DNA from: Atriophallophorus winterbourni | Lineage: Eukaryota > Platyhelminthes > Trematoda > Plagiorchiida > Microphallidae | DNA: 64,000 nt | Direction of reading: 5' to 3' | NCBI GenBank assembly: GCA_013407085.1 | Contig: JACCGJ010019936.1 | Span: forward strand, 1 to 64,000 | In this document: in pieces, positions 32,850-44,345 of the stretch | Numbering within the stretch: the stretch's first letter is position 1 | Layout: each line of letters begins with the position of its first letter | Position numbers and translations under genes: made by a program | The notes under the pieces: model-generated | What the model was told of the DNA's origin: nothing | The model's input: the letters and a program-made list of their open reading frames with translations, nothing else | Databases searched by the model: none

Positions 32850-34074
32850 GTTTTGAGGAATCACTTTTCAGCAGGTACGTGAATGAATTTAACCACCTTT
32901 CCAAAACAAAATTTTAAAATAGCAAAATACAGTTTGGTCAGTGGTCAACCAGTACGCAATCACAAGAGAAAACACGACCACCAAAAAGGGGAAACGAAAG
33001 GCAAAACTGCACTGATTGTCTGTTGCTCGATTGTTTTATAGGATGTATCGTGGTAGCTGAAGCTGTCCAATCAAAACGTGGCTTTGACCACCAATAGCAA
33101 GTCGAAATTTCTCAGCTCAGGTGATTGCTTTCAAGGTCGATGTTTACTCTTTGTGTTTAGACATATGGTACTAACCAATCAGGTTATAGACATGCTACGC
33201 CCAATGCTGTCTGTCTGATCGATTGGCCGTCGGGTCTGGTTAATTATTGGTTGATCGGCGCAATATTATTGACCGGTTGGAGTGGCTGAACGCTTTATTT
33301 ATGCCGATAGTTTTTTGGCGATTGATAGAGAGATCATGCATCTAAAATAGAGATTTCAGATTTGTGGCAAACGCACCCGCCTCATCATAAGTACTGCTGA
33401 AAGTGTCAAACGTCTGAGTTAGGTTGGATCCTTTGGAATTCAAGCTTTCCAATCATTCCCGTGTCACGCTTTTTTACTCTCATTTCACAAACGCTGCATG
33501 CAAATGAGCATAATTTTATTGAAAGAACCTTCGCTGGGCTTTGCAAGAACTTTGAAATCATTTTTGCGCGCGTTGGACATCCCATTTATAGCGCCCTTGC
33601 ATAACGATCATAATATGCTGCTGTTTTCGCAGACAGTCTCAGGTGCAATAGAGAGCAGTCCAACCATCTAGAAAATTTGTTGCTCGTCGATGGTGGGTTG
33701 GAAAAAGAACTCACCTCTAGAACGGCTAAAGTCAGACTGACATTTACAAGGCATATTGTATCTGTAATAGACGTTATATGTGATTGACTTTAAAGGGAAT
33801 GCGCTACATTACATCAATAAGGACGGTATTGCTTTTCGGGAGCGAATTTTTGATAGTTAGAACAGGTGCCACGAGACTGTAGGTTTTTACACCATCCTTG
33901 TTTGAGAATGATTGCTCAAGTTTGATAACAACATCACGTTTGCAACTTGTGTTTAGCCCCCAGATTCTCAGAAGCAAACTTATGTCTTCATAGAGTCATT
34001 AAACAAAATCGTCACTGCTGGTTGGGAAACAAAGTGCACATAAAACCCGAATGGTTGCCGCACCGAGTGTTATA
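32850..34074. other. Upstream region of the cyclin G-like gene
   Basis: Non-coding. It holds the CCAAT cluster at 33,067-33,250; the remainder, from 33,300 to 34,074, shows no gene or repeat. Confidence 0.45.
33067..33250 (-). promoter_or_regulatory. CCAAT-box cluster, putative cyclin G promoter
   Basis: Six CCAAT cores in 184 bp, four on the plus strand (33,067, 33,091, 33,175, 33,201) and two as ATTGG (33,222, 33,246), starting about 220 bp upstream of the cyclin ATG. Several have the fuller CCAATCA/CCAATAG form. Arrays of NF-Y-type sites are common in promoters of animal cell-cycle genes. A TTTTTTGGCG near 33,312 resembles half of an E2F site. The promoter function is inference. Confidence 0.5.
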
Positions 34075-34692
34075 TTGGCCAAGATTCAAGAATGTATGGT
34101 ATGAAAAGCTTGTAGCTGTACAACACGATAAGATATTCGTATAAGGACAATAAATATATGTAAAAAAAATTGAGGCGCTATGAAGATCGCCGGTTTGTAG
34201 TTGGAACAATTGGCATGTATTGTCTCAGTATGATGGGAAAATATTCGTTAGGATAAATGTCGTTTGAAGTTAATCAATTAAGTTATATGAACGGGATGTA
34301 GGGTGGAATTACTAAGCACAAAAATATCCCGTTTTTCCTGAAAATCCTTTCACGAGATGATTGTACAACATCTGACGGTAGGGAGTTCCATAGGAAGCAC
34401 GCGCACCGTTCCGGCTGAGAATATCGAATATCAAATGCCAGTTGGTGAGTACGGCATGGCTTGACCGGAGACGAAATAGATGTCTCAGAGGGTGCATCTT
34501 TGAGTTCATTATTTTATAAGTTGGGATTAGATCCAATCGAACCCGTCTGTGAGATAGTGTATCCAAATTAAGATGCACCCGTCGATCATCATAAGGCAGG
34601 TCGCGAAGACAGCCCACTATTTCAGTTGCTCTGTCATAAATCCTCTCGAGCATCTTGATGTCCATTTGTAGCAATTGCAACCAAGCTTGCAA
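34075..34692 (-). mobile_element. LINE C: CR1-like 3' fragment
   Basis: Minus-strand open frame 34,692-34,312 with LERIYDRATEIVGCLRDLPY, HRRVRLDLIPTYKIM, RNGARASYGTPYRQML and YNHLVKGFSGKTG, the standard C-terminal end of CR1-like proteins. Then a 3' UTR shared with 45,900-46,085 and 52,200-52,285, ending in the AAGCTTTTCATACCATA and TTCTTGAATCTTG blocks. The 5' side is truncated. Confidence 0.82.
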
Positions 34693-34951
34693 TGAGTTGA
34701 ATCTTGAAGAAGATTCGGTATAGAATCTTCAGTAGGTATAGACTAAGAATGTGTCTGGTGATCAGCCAAAAACATGGAAGAGTGGATTAAAAATGCTTAC
34801 TTCGGGTCAAGGTTCCATGGTAGTCACGGCCGAAGCGGTTTTGGGGATAAGCTCTCAATTCCAAACATTTTCTAACGGCCCGCGTCTTACGTAGCATCGG
34901 CACATTGGCAACGATGGCAATGAAACGAAATTAATGCACGAAAAATCTCAT

Positions 34952-35085
34952 TTGCATGCATTTCCATCACACACACGACGACCGGTTTGGTGCTGTTTGC
35001 ACTCATCAAGTATGGACAGTATGATCAGGATCCGCATGCTATTGAAACAGTGTAAGAATGGTTTGTATGCCACTGTTGGATAATA
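34952..35085 (-). repeat. R1b repeat variant
   Basis: A variant of R1 whose right end carries TGATGGAAATGCATGC and ATGCAAAT. Related copies lie at 42,760-42,890 and 44,186-44,335. Confidence 0.7.
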
Positions 35086-35297
35086 AACATTGTGCATTAT
35101 TTCTATTTTCCTTGCCTCTTTTCCTTTGTACCCTTTGAACGCAGAAATAGCACAAAATCTTTGAAGAAACAAAAAAATCATGTTTTACCTTCTTCACCTG
35201 ATTGGCGTGAAGGAAATGTTATTCGGTATTTCACATCATAGCTCTACATTTCAATTTTTACCATCCTATGGTTATTGTAATGTTTGTTCCTTTTCAG

Positions 35298-35637
35298 ACC
35301 ACTAAACACATCGAATTATGTTGAATACACTTGCACTACTGGGGGGGATATATTGGCTCTACGACGCAGAAACTGCCAACACCCTATACTGCTGAGCAAG
35401 AGTTGTTCTATTCTATCCCACCTGGTCTGCAACGTCGTCCGAATAACACCCGGGGATGCGATTGTGCTGGGTTGCACGGTTCCTCAACGTGTTACGGAGA
35501 CTATGCCGCTGCATCTTGCAGACAGCTGATGCGATAGTCAACAGCATCTTACGGCCATAACTATGCGTCCAAATTGCGCGATCTTTTATTGTCTTGGCCA
35601 GTTTCAACAAAGACTGGGCCCGTTTAAGAAATATCAC
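35298..35637. other. Coding-like stretch of uncertain strand
   Basis: A G+C-richer block open in three frames. Plus: acceptor GTTCCTTTTCAG opens PLNTSNYVEYTCTTGGD, or, in the next frame, PYTAEQELFYSIPPGLQRRP. Minus: a 74-codon frame with KLAKTIKDRAIWTHSYGRKM between an AG and a GT. Codon content does not decide between them and no family is recognised. It may be one exon of an unidentified gene or an old transposon. Confidence 0.3.
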
Positions 35638-36829
35638 GTGCGATTGAGTTATCGTTCATTCCATATTGATTACATCCATTTTTGATGTATTGCAAAACTT
35701 AACTGTGGTATACCGCAAAGGATATCCTTCACTCTAATCAAGCCCCGAAATATATATACATATCATTTGCAAAAGAGTAAGCCTTAAACTCTTATTTTTC
35801 GGCTATTAGAGTCCAGTGCTCAACCTATTGATTATTTCTGCAGCAATATAATTGTTTTGATCATCCAAGCGTGCATTGCACGGTTATTGTAACCGCCTAG
35901 TAACTGCTACGGCTCGTTAGCGAAGGTCACTGAAAATGCTAGCAAACATGTACATTGTGTTTGATACGGGTTGATTGTGTTATTCGTAGCTACCGGTGGC
36001 TTCCAATCTCAGCATTGTCACGCTAGTCACTCCATTCCTGAATGACTTGGAAATTCGAGCTTGGCATATGATTACTTAGCTGTTTCCATTGCCTAATTGT
36101 ATCAAATAATAGAGCTGACATTTCCATGAAGTTTGTGACCAGGTGAATAAATCAAGACAGAAGTGAGTCTACGTCGTGTAAAAAACGAGCAAGTTTCCGT
36201 GATCTCGCCAAAGCATTTTTTATCGTTTAGGTGGTGAAAGAAAATCAAGCGCCAACATATCGTGTCAATTGTAGTGACTGGGATCCAGTATATTAAAGAA
36301 CCTCGAGGTTACGGATCACGTTGCCCCTATTTAAGGCAAAAACTTCATTTTTTGAATATACTTTATGAGTTTATCCAGATTGTAAAGAACACAGAAGTGA
36401 AAACCCACTCAAAGATTTCCGAGCCTTTGAAAGTCACCTCCATGAATAAGTAAAGATTGTGTGCATGGAAAAATGCGAAAGAACACTGATGGCTTCGCTG
36501 TAACTCGCAACGAATGCATCTATTTTGTTCATCTCACGATGAAAGCGTACCAAGAACCTGCGTCAAAACTGTCGCGCGAAAATCAAAGGACGCACCTATT
36601 GGGCGAACTTGTGCTTTGCGCTGCTTTTCGGTTCCAAGTCAGGGTATCAATGCGATTCGAAAAATATTGCGTTGACCGAAGCATCATGTTTGAGTGAAAA
36701 TGGTACAATTCAAACCTTTGGCTAAGTTACGCAATCGATATTAACTAACAACTGAAACCAAACTAGTATATATCTAGATACATACACATGTAGTGTTCAT
36801 GTTCCACAGTGTTTCAGATAACTTAACAG
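35638..36829. other. AT-rich spacer
   Basis: No supported gene or repeat. The short open frame at 36,461-36,697 has no recognisable motif. Confidence 0.35.
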
Positions 36830-37290
36830 TCCGATTCACAAAGAACAATCTATCCCAAAGTGCTTAGAGCGCTAGGCAGTAGGCCCCCGATCGGCAGAGT
36901 TGCATGCTGACGATGAGATCTACGTAGCCCAGAGCAGTATCTGCTATTCTCCAGCTTGAAGATGACGCTCTGCAAAGTGCCTTTAAAGTAAACGATCAAG
37001 AGCAAGTTCTCCCTAACCAATTGGGTCAATATGTGTGGATGGTCCAGGTTTCACTGACCTACAGTAAAGTATTTAGTACGCACGCGCCGTATAGCAACCT
37101 CTTTGTTTTCACGGTCAACTTGTGGTTGCTCCAGACACGAGAGTTCAAACGAGACAACATGGCAACTGGTCTGTTAAACCGCTTATCAATCTGTGTCTGG
37201 TGAGATGATATCCGCAACGGTTGAACCAAGATATGCGAAATGATTTTCTGGTTCAATCTGGCATTGTAATAGCCACTATAGCGATACGAT
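36830..37290 (-). mobile_element. LINE A 3' fragment
   Basis: Minus strand. QIDKRFNRPVAMLSRLNSRV and WSNHKLTVKTKRLLYGACVL match the first element's TEIDKRIGRAAVILSRLNSRV block. After an internal deletion the DNA continues with the 'gatcaagagcaag' to 'agcagtatctgct' stretch that mirrors 2,960-3,040. Decayed. Confidence 0.75.
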
Positions 37291-37876
37291 TTCATGTTAT
37301 AAAAGATGGAAGTAAATAACTTTACAACTATTGTACATCCTTCGTGCTTTACTCATAACGTTGATTGTTCCGTAATTAATGTTCACTCGCAATCCAGTGC
37401 TGGTATACTTGGATAGTTTACCGTCATCCGATAGTAACACATATGGTGTTACTAGTAACAATAATAACAGCGTTGCGTAATGACTCTGGCTTACAGCATG
37501 GTTCCACTCAAAGTACATCCACGAAATCGTTCATGAGCACATGCAGACGAAATGTTAAAAAGCAACAGTTTGGTATTTATTATGATAGTGAAAGAGACTT
37601 GAAAGCTCATGTAGGTGATCCTTCGGTTTAGTAGGACCTCTCACCCCAATTACTTTTGATATCAGTTTCTGCCAATTATCAAAATTTAAAAGAGGCTATT
37701 GCTATTCACAGTTAAACTTCAATGTTATTGTTAAATAGGTTACCTACAGCGAAGCGCTCTGTTCAGATACAATGTCACAAAGGGAATCTTGGTTAAGCAA
37801 TCAAAACCCTCAAAAATGACAAAAGTATAGTTTCGCTCACATGCACATGAGGTGTGAGCAACACTATACTTCAGAC

Positions 37877-37893
37877 CAGTGGTTCCCAACCTT
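37877..37893 (+). repeat. hAT-like terminal inverted repeat end (single)
   Basis: CAGTGGTTCCCAACCTT is the form typical of hAT DNA transposon ends. No matching opposite end was found within a few kb, so only one boundary of an old non-autonomous element is suggested. Confidence 0.4.
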
Positions 37894-38043
37894 TATAATG
37901 CCCGTAACCCTAAAATGGTTTAATATTCTATCAAGAGATTCAAGAGAAATTATCACTGCGCGAACACAGAATACACTAAAAAATGACAATGACTCAGCAG
38001 AGAGTGACAACACCTAATACAAGAAAAAAGACTGGACAAGCAT

Positions 38044-38065
38044 CTCGCACCCTTTTTGGTGCGAG
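38044..38065. repeat. Perfect 8-bp hairpin
   Basis: CTCGCACC and GGTGCGAG separated by a six-base T-rich loop. It may lie within the hAT-like remnant. Confidence 0.6.
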
Positions 38066-38574
38066 CACCCCTGGTTTAGGTAGTTAGGGATATTTAGTAC
38101 AGGTGCGAGCAATCGATCCAAGAGAACCATTATGATAGTTTATATCAGAACAGACAAATCATGGTCTATTAAGTGTTAAGTGTCACTAAAAGTGAGTCTA
38201 GAGGTGAATATCGAGTATACTTCTTAAGACGTTGAACTTTAAAAGGTAGCTTCATCGGAGTTTAAGAGTACACTCTCGAGCACATTGTGTAGACCATATG
38301 AAATTGAAGTCGAAAGAAGCAGCATATCGAGGACACAATCCGGATTTGATTTGCCAGTAATAATGGAAATTTTCAGAGTCGATGGACAAAGCATGATCGT
38401 TTTTATATGTCCACATCCTCAAATAGAATTGAAGTATAGCTGTGGACACGGATGAGAGTACTTGACATTTTTATTACTTGTCAGACAGTCTGGACCTATA
38501 GGCCGGGTGTCTTTATGCGGTTTTTTTATCACGAAGCGGTATAGGGGATACGAATTCACCCACTGAACACAGTG

Positions 38575-38705
38575 TGAGGTTAACCAAAGTAAGGTGTTGT
38601 TCACATCCCACAAGCGGTTTCTCACTGCTTACTGTCATCAGGTGGAGACAGTAAGGTTTGGTTCAGTGAGCCTTGTAACAGTGTAAAAGTGGTAAACAAA
38701 GTTTA
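38575..38705 (-). repeat. R1 partial repeat
   Basis: The right half of R1 (CACTTTTACACTGTTACAAGG, 'aaccttactgtctccacctgatgac', AAACCGCTTGTGGG and GATGTGAACAACACC) on the minus strand. Confidence 0.8.
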
Positions 38706-38799
38706 ATAGGATGCGAGATTGTTGTAGATATTTTACCAACCATTTCACACGCGAGTATTGTGGGGATGTTGGATCGGTACTTTTGCCAAAATGTGCAAC

Positions 38800-38872
38800 C
38801 TCGGCATGATTCGAACCTCGTATCCTCAGTGCCGCCGCGGCTACGTGGTCATATTAACCGGACCGATAAACA
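38800..38872 (-). ncRNA. tRNA-like remnant (possible SINE head)
   Basis: On the minus strand, ACGTAGCCGCGGCGGCACTG followed by ATACGAGGTTCGAATCATGCC gives an A-box-like TAGCCGCGG and a perfect B-box core GGTTCGAATC. The A-B distance and lack of a full cloverleaf argue against a working tRNA. The R1 block at 38,705-38,575 follows in the same orientation about 100 bp downstream. Confidence 0.4.
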
Positions 38873-38879
38873 TTGATTG

Positions 38880-40700
38880 CTTACACTATGTATGCATTAT
38901 CCTCAGTTGATACGCCCGTTTTCGCTTATCATCCGCTGGATCATTATATTCTAATTTATCTTTTGTATTTTTCAGAGTTTCAGTGCATCACTATCGATAA
39001 TTTTAATTACCCTGTAACTACCGTGTTCATAATTTGTTCGTTTTGGTTGCCGTTTTTGATACCTGTGTCTACCGTTGGAGTTCGGTCAAGACACCCAATT
39101 AATTTCTTTAGATTTGTACATCTTTGTATTGTTTCGGATTTTGTAACATGCTTTCTAATGAAAATGAGCGTAACCTATAAATTTCCTATTGTTACGCAAC
39201 AGACGAAATATTGTTTGAGGGGATAAAGTGCGTTGAATGGATTCATGGATTTAAGAATTTAGCTTAAGAAGCAAACACCATAGGATTTCGATATGAATGA
39301 ACATGATTAAGTAATCGTATATAAGAAGTGTAGCAAAGTTATTGCTCATAAATACTATGCTTTTTCGTAGCAAAATCTAACGTGAGTTTAAAATTCGGTA
39401 TAAACGCAGCGTTAACCACACGGAGTGAAGTGATTGATCACGAATCACGAGAAGTTCACTATTCCGAAATGATTGTAACGTTTAATTGGCTCAACTTAAC
39501 TTCCGTGTTACGATCGTTTGGTCGAAATGTTAGCGTGTTCGCTCGAGCGAAATCAGAAAAAATCCAACTAAGGCTATTGATGTGAACGGAACGACCTCGA
39601 AGTTAAAAATTTGTAATCAACGCGGAAAATCCGGATAATCAATGGCTTTCGAAGTGCCATGATTTGTGGGCGGGCCTGACCTGATGCTCACCATTCCTTG
39701 GATTTGAGGTCATTCAATTCGATTTGCGGTCGCCTATGTGCAAGGAGGTAGTACGAAAATATTACATCTTCTAACTCGTTACTCACCAACTGGCTGATCT
39801 TGCAGGCTATGCTACAGTTTACTCACTCATGGTGTATCACACTGACCGTTAAAAACCTTGCTCGATATGAACAACCATAAATGAAAAGTTTCCCTTCATG
39901 TTATTTAATGCGCACAAGCCCCGAAAAGTTACAAAACTGAGAATATAAAGAACCAGTAATTCAGCATAGCTAATTTTCTTTCTAATGTGACAACGGAAAT
40001 GAATAAAAGTGATTCAAGTACCTTAAGGTAATGCTCTTTGTTCTCCGGCAAACATGTTCTTAAAATCGCAAAGAAAACATTCGGTGAAGGAAAAAGAAGA
40101 AGAAGAAAACGGAATGCATCCGCGAGGATACCGAAACACGTCAACCATATGAAGCCCTAATATTACATCATTTTTACATAGCGTGCCATTCATATCGAAG
40201 TTTTTCACTTCTCATTCGGTCAGGACAGCAAGTTGAGGCTTCGCAAATCTTGTTGCAGCGGATAAATTATGAGCGGTGGATTGGCTGTTTTACCGTTTGA
40301 ATGTGACTCAAGCATTCAAACCCGCTACCAGAACTCTCTCGCTCGATCTCCGGTTCACTAGATCGGGGTTTTTAAATAAATAAACACGATAAAATCTTAT
40401 ATGCGATCTTAATTTCAATTCCATAGTAAAATGTCCGGTCGGTTCACGATTTACATCGCAACCAGTAACACCGAATACGAGCGCAATTGTTGCGGTTTCA
40501 CAAATCATCCGGCGTTCTTGGCGAAGATGCGCTTAAGTAAATTCTATTTAAGAAAATCGTGCTCTACCCCGCCTTAGCCGGCGAAATAGCCTAAAAACAA
40601 GTTTTGGTGTGTTATTAATCGCCTATCTTGTTAGTTATCTTGACCAGTTGCACCCATCACCAATAAGAGTTATACGTATAGTTACTATCCGACGGTAGTA
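38880..40700. other. AT-rich spacer
   Basis: Nothing recognised. The 117-codon frame at 38,873-39,226 is hydrophobic because the DNA is T-rich, and no homology or splice context supports it. Confidence 0.35.
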
Positions 40701-40718
40701 ACGATGCAGCATGCGTTT

Positions 40719-40728
40719 CATCATCATC

Positions 40729-40759
<31 letters not shown>

Positions 40760-40775
40760 TCATCATCATCATCAT
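40719..40775. repeat. (CAA)n(CAT)n compound microsatellite
   Basis: CAT triplets, then about a dozen CAA units, then CAT units. Confidence 0.95.
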
Positions 40776-40831
40776 TAAATCGTCAATTTTTAAGGAGGAA
40801 ATTTGAAATCGATAAACAACATTTCTCGTTG

Positions 40832-40885
40832 AACCTAATCCTACTGTCTCCACACCCGAGGAAGGGAACAGACATTCGGCTGCGT
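40832..40885 (+). repeat. R1 fragment
   Basis: TTGAACCTAATCCTACTGTC and CTCCACACCCGAGGAAGG correspond to the central R1 block only. Confidence 0.55.
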
Positions 40886-41951
40886 TGAACTCACAGTACT
40901 TTCATAGCTAAGCTGATGAAAATGTTGGCAATTGTGTTAATTAGCTCACATGCATCCATTAATGAAATAACAGCTATGTAAAGCTTGCTTTGCCCCTCTG
41001 GATTGACGGGAACTTTGAATTTCAAATGTCATTAAAATTTGTCTCTAATACGAGACACTTATCCGTGGAAAGACTGGATGATCAACCACTAACAGTTAGT
41101 CGGATGGAACGTTTTAAGAAACGGATGAATTTGAAGGTTGCTTCACATATGCCATTCCATTCTCTGATGAGACTTGGCTCGCAGTCGCACATCGAGATAT
41201 ACCTTGTAGTGGCACAGCGAGTGGAAAACCATACAGTAGCCGTTAATCCAATTTTATAGTTTTAGAAACGTTTTGATTTAGACGAAGGCATAACTCATTT
41301 TTCCTAGCGGCTCGGAAGTCAACATGATCGATGATAATAAAGTGTGGTTATACCAAGACGTTTGAACTAGGTAAACTGGAATTCTTTAATTACTTCCTTT
41401 TTACCTTTCCATTTGTATTCTGTCCCATCATTGAAAAACGGAATATATCTCTCGGTAGCATCTTGTCGTGGCTAAAAATCTACCCCCGAAAGGTAGATCA
41501 GGTAAATCAAATTATCGCATGCTGTAAACAGATAGGCGTGGAATGAGTGTTTACGCTCAGCTGGAATATTCATGCTGGTCACGAACGTCGTTTTGTCCTC
41601 GATTGTTTACAGTTGTTTTTACAAAGATTTCAGCACGTGATCCGCTTTTCACTGATGCGTGACACCAGCTTGCAAACGTTGATTTAGAGTTAATGTGCAG
41701 GTTTGGTTTTGTATAAACAAGCCGATCGATGCATCTTGACACAATATGACATTTGATATGTAATTCATGGTGTGCCCGTATTAGTGCCGACGTATACTGT
41801 TGACGTTCGTCGGTAAACTCCGTTGTAGCCAATTTCCGATTCCTTGCTTGAGCGGTTACTTGCGGTACTGAGGTCCTTAAGTGTTGAGGAAGGATCAGTG
41901 TGTTCCGTCGTCGACCAGTACTAAATTTTTTCAAAGATCATTGCGGAACCT

Positions 41952-41980
41952 TTATATATATATATATATGTGTGTGTGTA
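41952..41980. repeat. (AT)n(GT)n microsatellite
   Basis: A TA run passing directly into a TG run. Confidence 0.9.
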
Positions 41981-42191
41981 CTCTAATGTTTACTTTATCA
42001 CTCCGTCCGCTGCATTTTACTAATATCGGCTTAAAGGATATGAACGTAATGGAAGAACAGTGAAGCTTGTCTGGTTCTCTAGTTGGCACCTGTTGTCTGT
42101 TTGTTGGAAGCACCGGGTTTGTTGTCTTTTATCAACTCATCCATTCATCCAACTGGTTCCTCTAATTTCATGATTAGTTCTCAAATTATAG

Positions 42192-42592
42192 CTTTAAGGT
42201 TGCTAGTGGTCAGTGTTTGTCACAAACTTGAACGCGTGCGTCATGAGTTAAAGTCGTCGCGGGATCGGTGTAAGAAGTTGCGCAACTACTACTATAATAC
42301 ACAACTGTTATCCACACGCAACAAGGAAATAACATCGAATGACTTTGATTTTTTCCTATGGTTGGCATCAGCAAACCAGTATCCATTCACTAAACCAGTT
42401 GGGTCGGTTGAACTGACGGGGATGATAATGAGAAATGGAGCCATTCAAAATATAAACCAACTCCGCTGCATCTTGAACAGAGCCGCTGACACAATGCTGA
42501 ATTCGATACCAACATGCGTTATTTCACAATTCGGCTCAAATTCTGTCGACTGCTCAAGTTTCAGCACACCTCGCGACATTCTGGCAACGTAA
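42192..42592 (+). CDS. Unrecognised open frame, possible exon
   Basis: Within a 169-codon open frame (42,083-42,592), the part after a possible acceptor (AAATTATAG at 42,191) is hydrophilic and protein-like: VCHKLERVRHELKSSRDRCK, LWLASANQYPFTKPVGSVEL, RCILNRAADTMLN. A helical, possibly coiled-coil start is followed by a Ser/Asn-rich tail. A weak donor (AAC|GTAACG) lies at its end. No family is recognised. Its length in AT-rich DNA is the main reason to list it. Confidence 0.3.
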
Positions 42593-42759
42593 CGAAATTA
42601 ACTGCTAGGTATCTGGTTGAATTACCTCATTCGCTCGAATAGCCTCGGGGACCAATTTATTCACTTGAACAAGCGCTATTTCCACAGTCGTTCCCGAAAC
42701 TGCTGTAAAATCTTCATCCAAGTGAAGAAATGGGAACAATACAATAGGTCGTACCAACC

Positions 42760-42890
42760 TTATCCAACAGTGGCATACAAGCACAGCTTGTCTACCATTC
42801 ATCCGCTGTTTCAAGCGCATGCGGATCATAATCCTACCTGATGAGTGCAACCATCAGGAACCCGGTCGTGGTGTGTGTGATTAAAATGCA
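42760..42890 (+). repeat. R1b repeat variant
   Basis: ACAGTGGCATACAAGCACAG, TGTTTCAAGCGCATGCGGAT and GGTCGTGGTGTGTGTGATTA, followed by ATGCAAATGAGC: the same variant as at 34,952 and 44,186 (both minus). Confidence 0.75.
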
Positions 42891-43029
42891 AATGAGCTTT
42901 TTAATACAATCCATTGTTTATACTGTGTGTTTCAGTGTTTGACTATAAGTAACACTATGATGCTGTATTAGGTACGTTGTACGAATTCTATTTAAGACAG
43001 GTTTCAAAGGCAAATTCACGTAGACTACC

Positions 43030-43115
43030 CCTTTACCACTACTTCAAGGCTCACTACTCCTACGTTTGCTGTCTCTGTCTGACAAAGGCAAACATTCCGA
43101 AACTGGTAGTGGAGT
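43030..43115 (+). repeat. R1 fragment
   Basis: TACCACTACTTCAAGGCTCA through CGAAACTGGTAGTGGAGTG, the central R1 part with divergence. Confidence 0.55.
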
Positions 43116-44185
43116 GAAAGTAAGGGGATAAATTATCGAAATGATACATTGTGTCAAATTTATTATCTATGTTAGTTTCATTTTCTGGGATTACCACACA
43201 TTTTGGTGTATGAATATACGCGTGGTGCTTCAGATTTACTTTACCTATGAGGTGAAGTGTTGACTTTATGTTTAAACAAAGTAAGCTAGCAAAAAGCAAA
43301 CACAACTTTTGGTTAGCTCAGCAGGTTCGAGTTTTACTATGCAATGGATAGATCCGATAAAGCAATGCCTCGATTTCCCAAGACTGTGAATTAAATTATC
43401 ACCCCAGTGAAAGTTAAACAGAACGAAAGCAAAGCTGAGCATACTTGTGCCAATCACGAGTAACAAAGCCTCACAGCAATCAATAAGTCTTTTTAATTCG
43501 TGCTAACCAATACCCGCCATACCAGGGTATCCAGGGCCGCTGATTGGCAGCTGCGATTTATGGTGTTCGCTGCGCTGTCTGTTGACACAAATTGTGGTGT
43601 GCCAGTGTGCACTGATGCGTTCGAATATTGATTTAATGGGCTGACACTGATTTTGAATCAGACTGGAAGATTGAGATAAAAGCTGGGTTCTTGGTTCGAT
43701 CAAGAAAAGGGTTGACGAGAATACTGTTTCAAGAACACTAAGCTTGGAGAATGCTCGAGAGAATGTTCCTCAGAGCTTATTAATAGATCTTGTGAGTTTA
43801 ATATTAACGAAACTAGTTTTGACCAACTTAACGCGTTTCGACAAGAGTTTTGTAACCAGATAATGAAGAGTGGCACTACATTCACGATCACCCTATATTG
43901 ACGTCAAACGTGTACGAGCGGCAGAGAATCATGCAAACCTAAAGCGAGCGAGATTGGGTTGTTTGTTTGGCTTGTAAACACTGAGTATCTTGGTCAATCA
44001 AGGTTTGCAGTTCCAAGGTAGTTTGATGTTGGCTTAAATTTTGGTGTGTGTCCGCCTTGTATGAGCGAGTGATGATGGGAATCATGATGAAACTCACCAT
44101 GAAATTTACTTGCTGAGAAGGCGAGCGAACTAAAACCCCGATAAACTTCTCTTCTAGTTCGAAGGAAACTTACTGTTTTAAAATG
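43116..44185. other. Spacer, nothing recognised
   Basis: AT-rich; open frames lack motifs. Confidence 0.35.
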
Positions 44186-44335
44186 CTCATTTGCATGCAT
44201 TTCCATCACACACACCCCACGGCCGGATTCGTGCTGTTTGCACACATCAGGTAGGGACCGTCGGTTACGATCCGCATGCGCTTGAATCAGTGTATAGATG
44301 GAAAACAAGTTGCGCTTGTACACCAATGTTGGATA
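44186..44335 (-). repeat. R1b repeat variant
   Basis: Minus-strand variant with ATTTGCATGCATTTCCATCA at its edge, a CGGCCGGATTCGTGCTGTTT block and TACACCAATGTTGGATAAGG. It abuts a standard R1 unit about 10 bp away. Confidence 0.78.
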
Positions 44336-44345
44336 AGGTTAGCTT

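Noticed and set aside
32488..32882. Plus-strand frames over 32.4-32.9 kb
   Set aside because: Antisense to the cyclin G first exon; the minus frame has a start, donor and matching phase.
38800..38872. Functional tRNA gene
   Set aside because: The B-box is perfect, but the A-B spacing is short and no acceptor stem or cloverleaf forms.
38873..39226. 117-codon hydrophobic open frame as a membrane protein gene
   Set aside because: Hydrophobicity follows from T-rich DNA; no start context, splice signals or family motif.
40635..40853. Minus-strand frame with runs of Met and Leu
   Set aside because: It is the translation of the (CAA)n(CAT)n microsatellite.
41557..41934. 125-codon minus frame as a retroelement or host protein
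   Set aside because: It contains peptide-like segments (ALIRAHHELHIKCHIVSRC) but no recognisable domain, and the neighbouring frames give no continuation. It is left unannotated.
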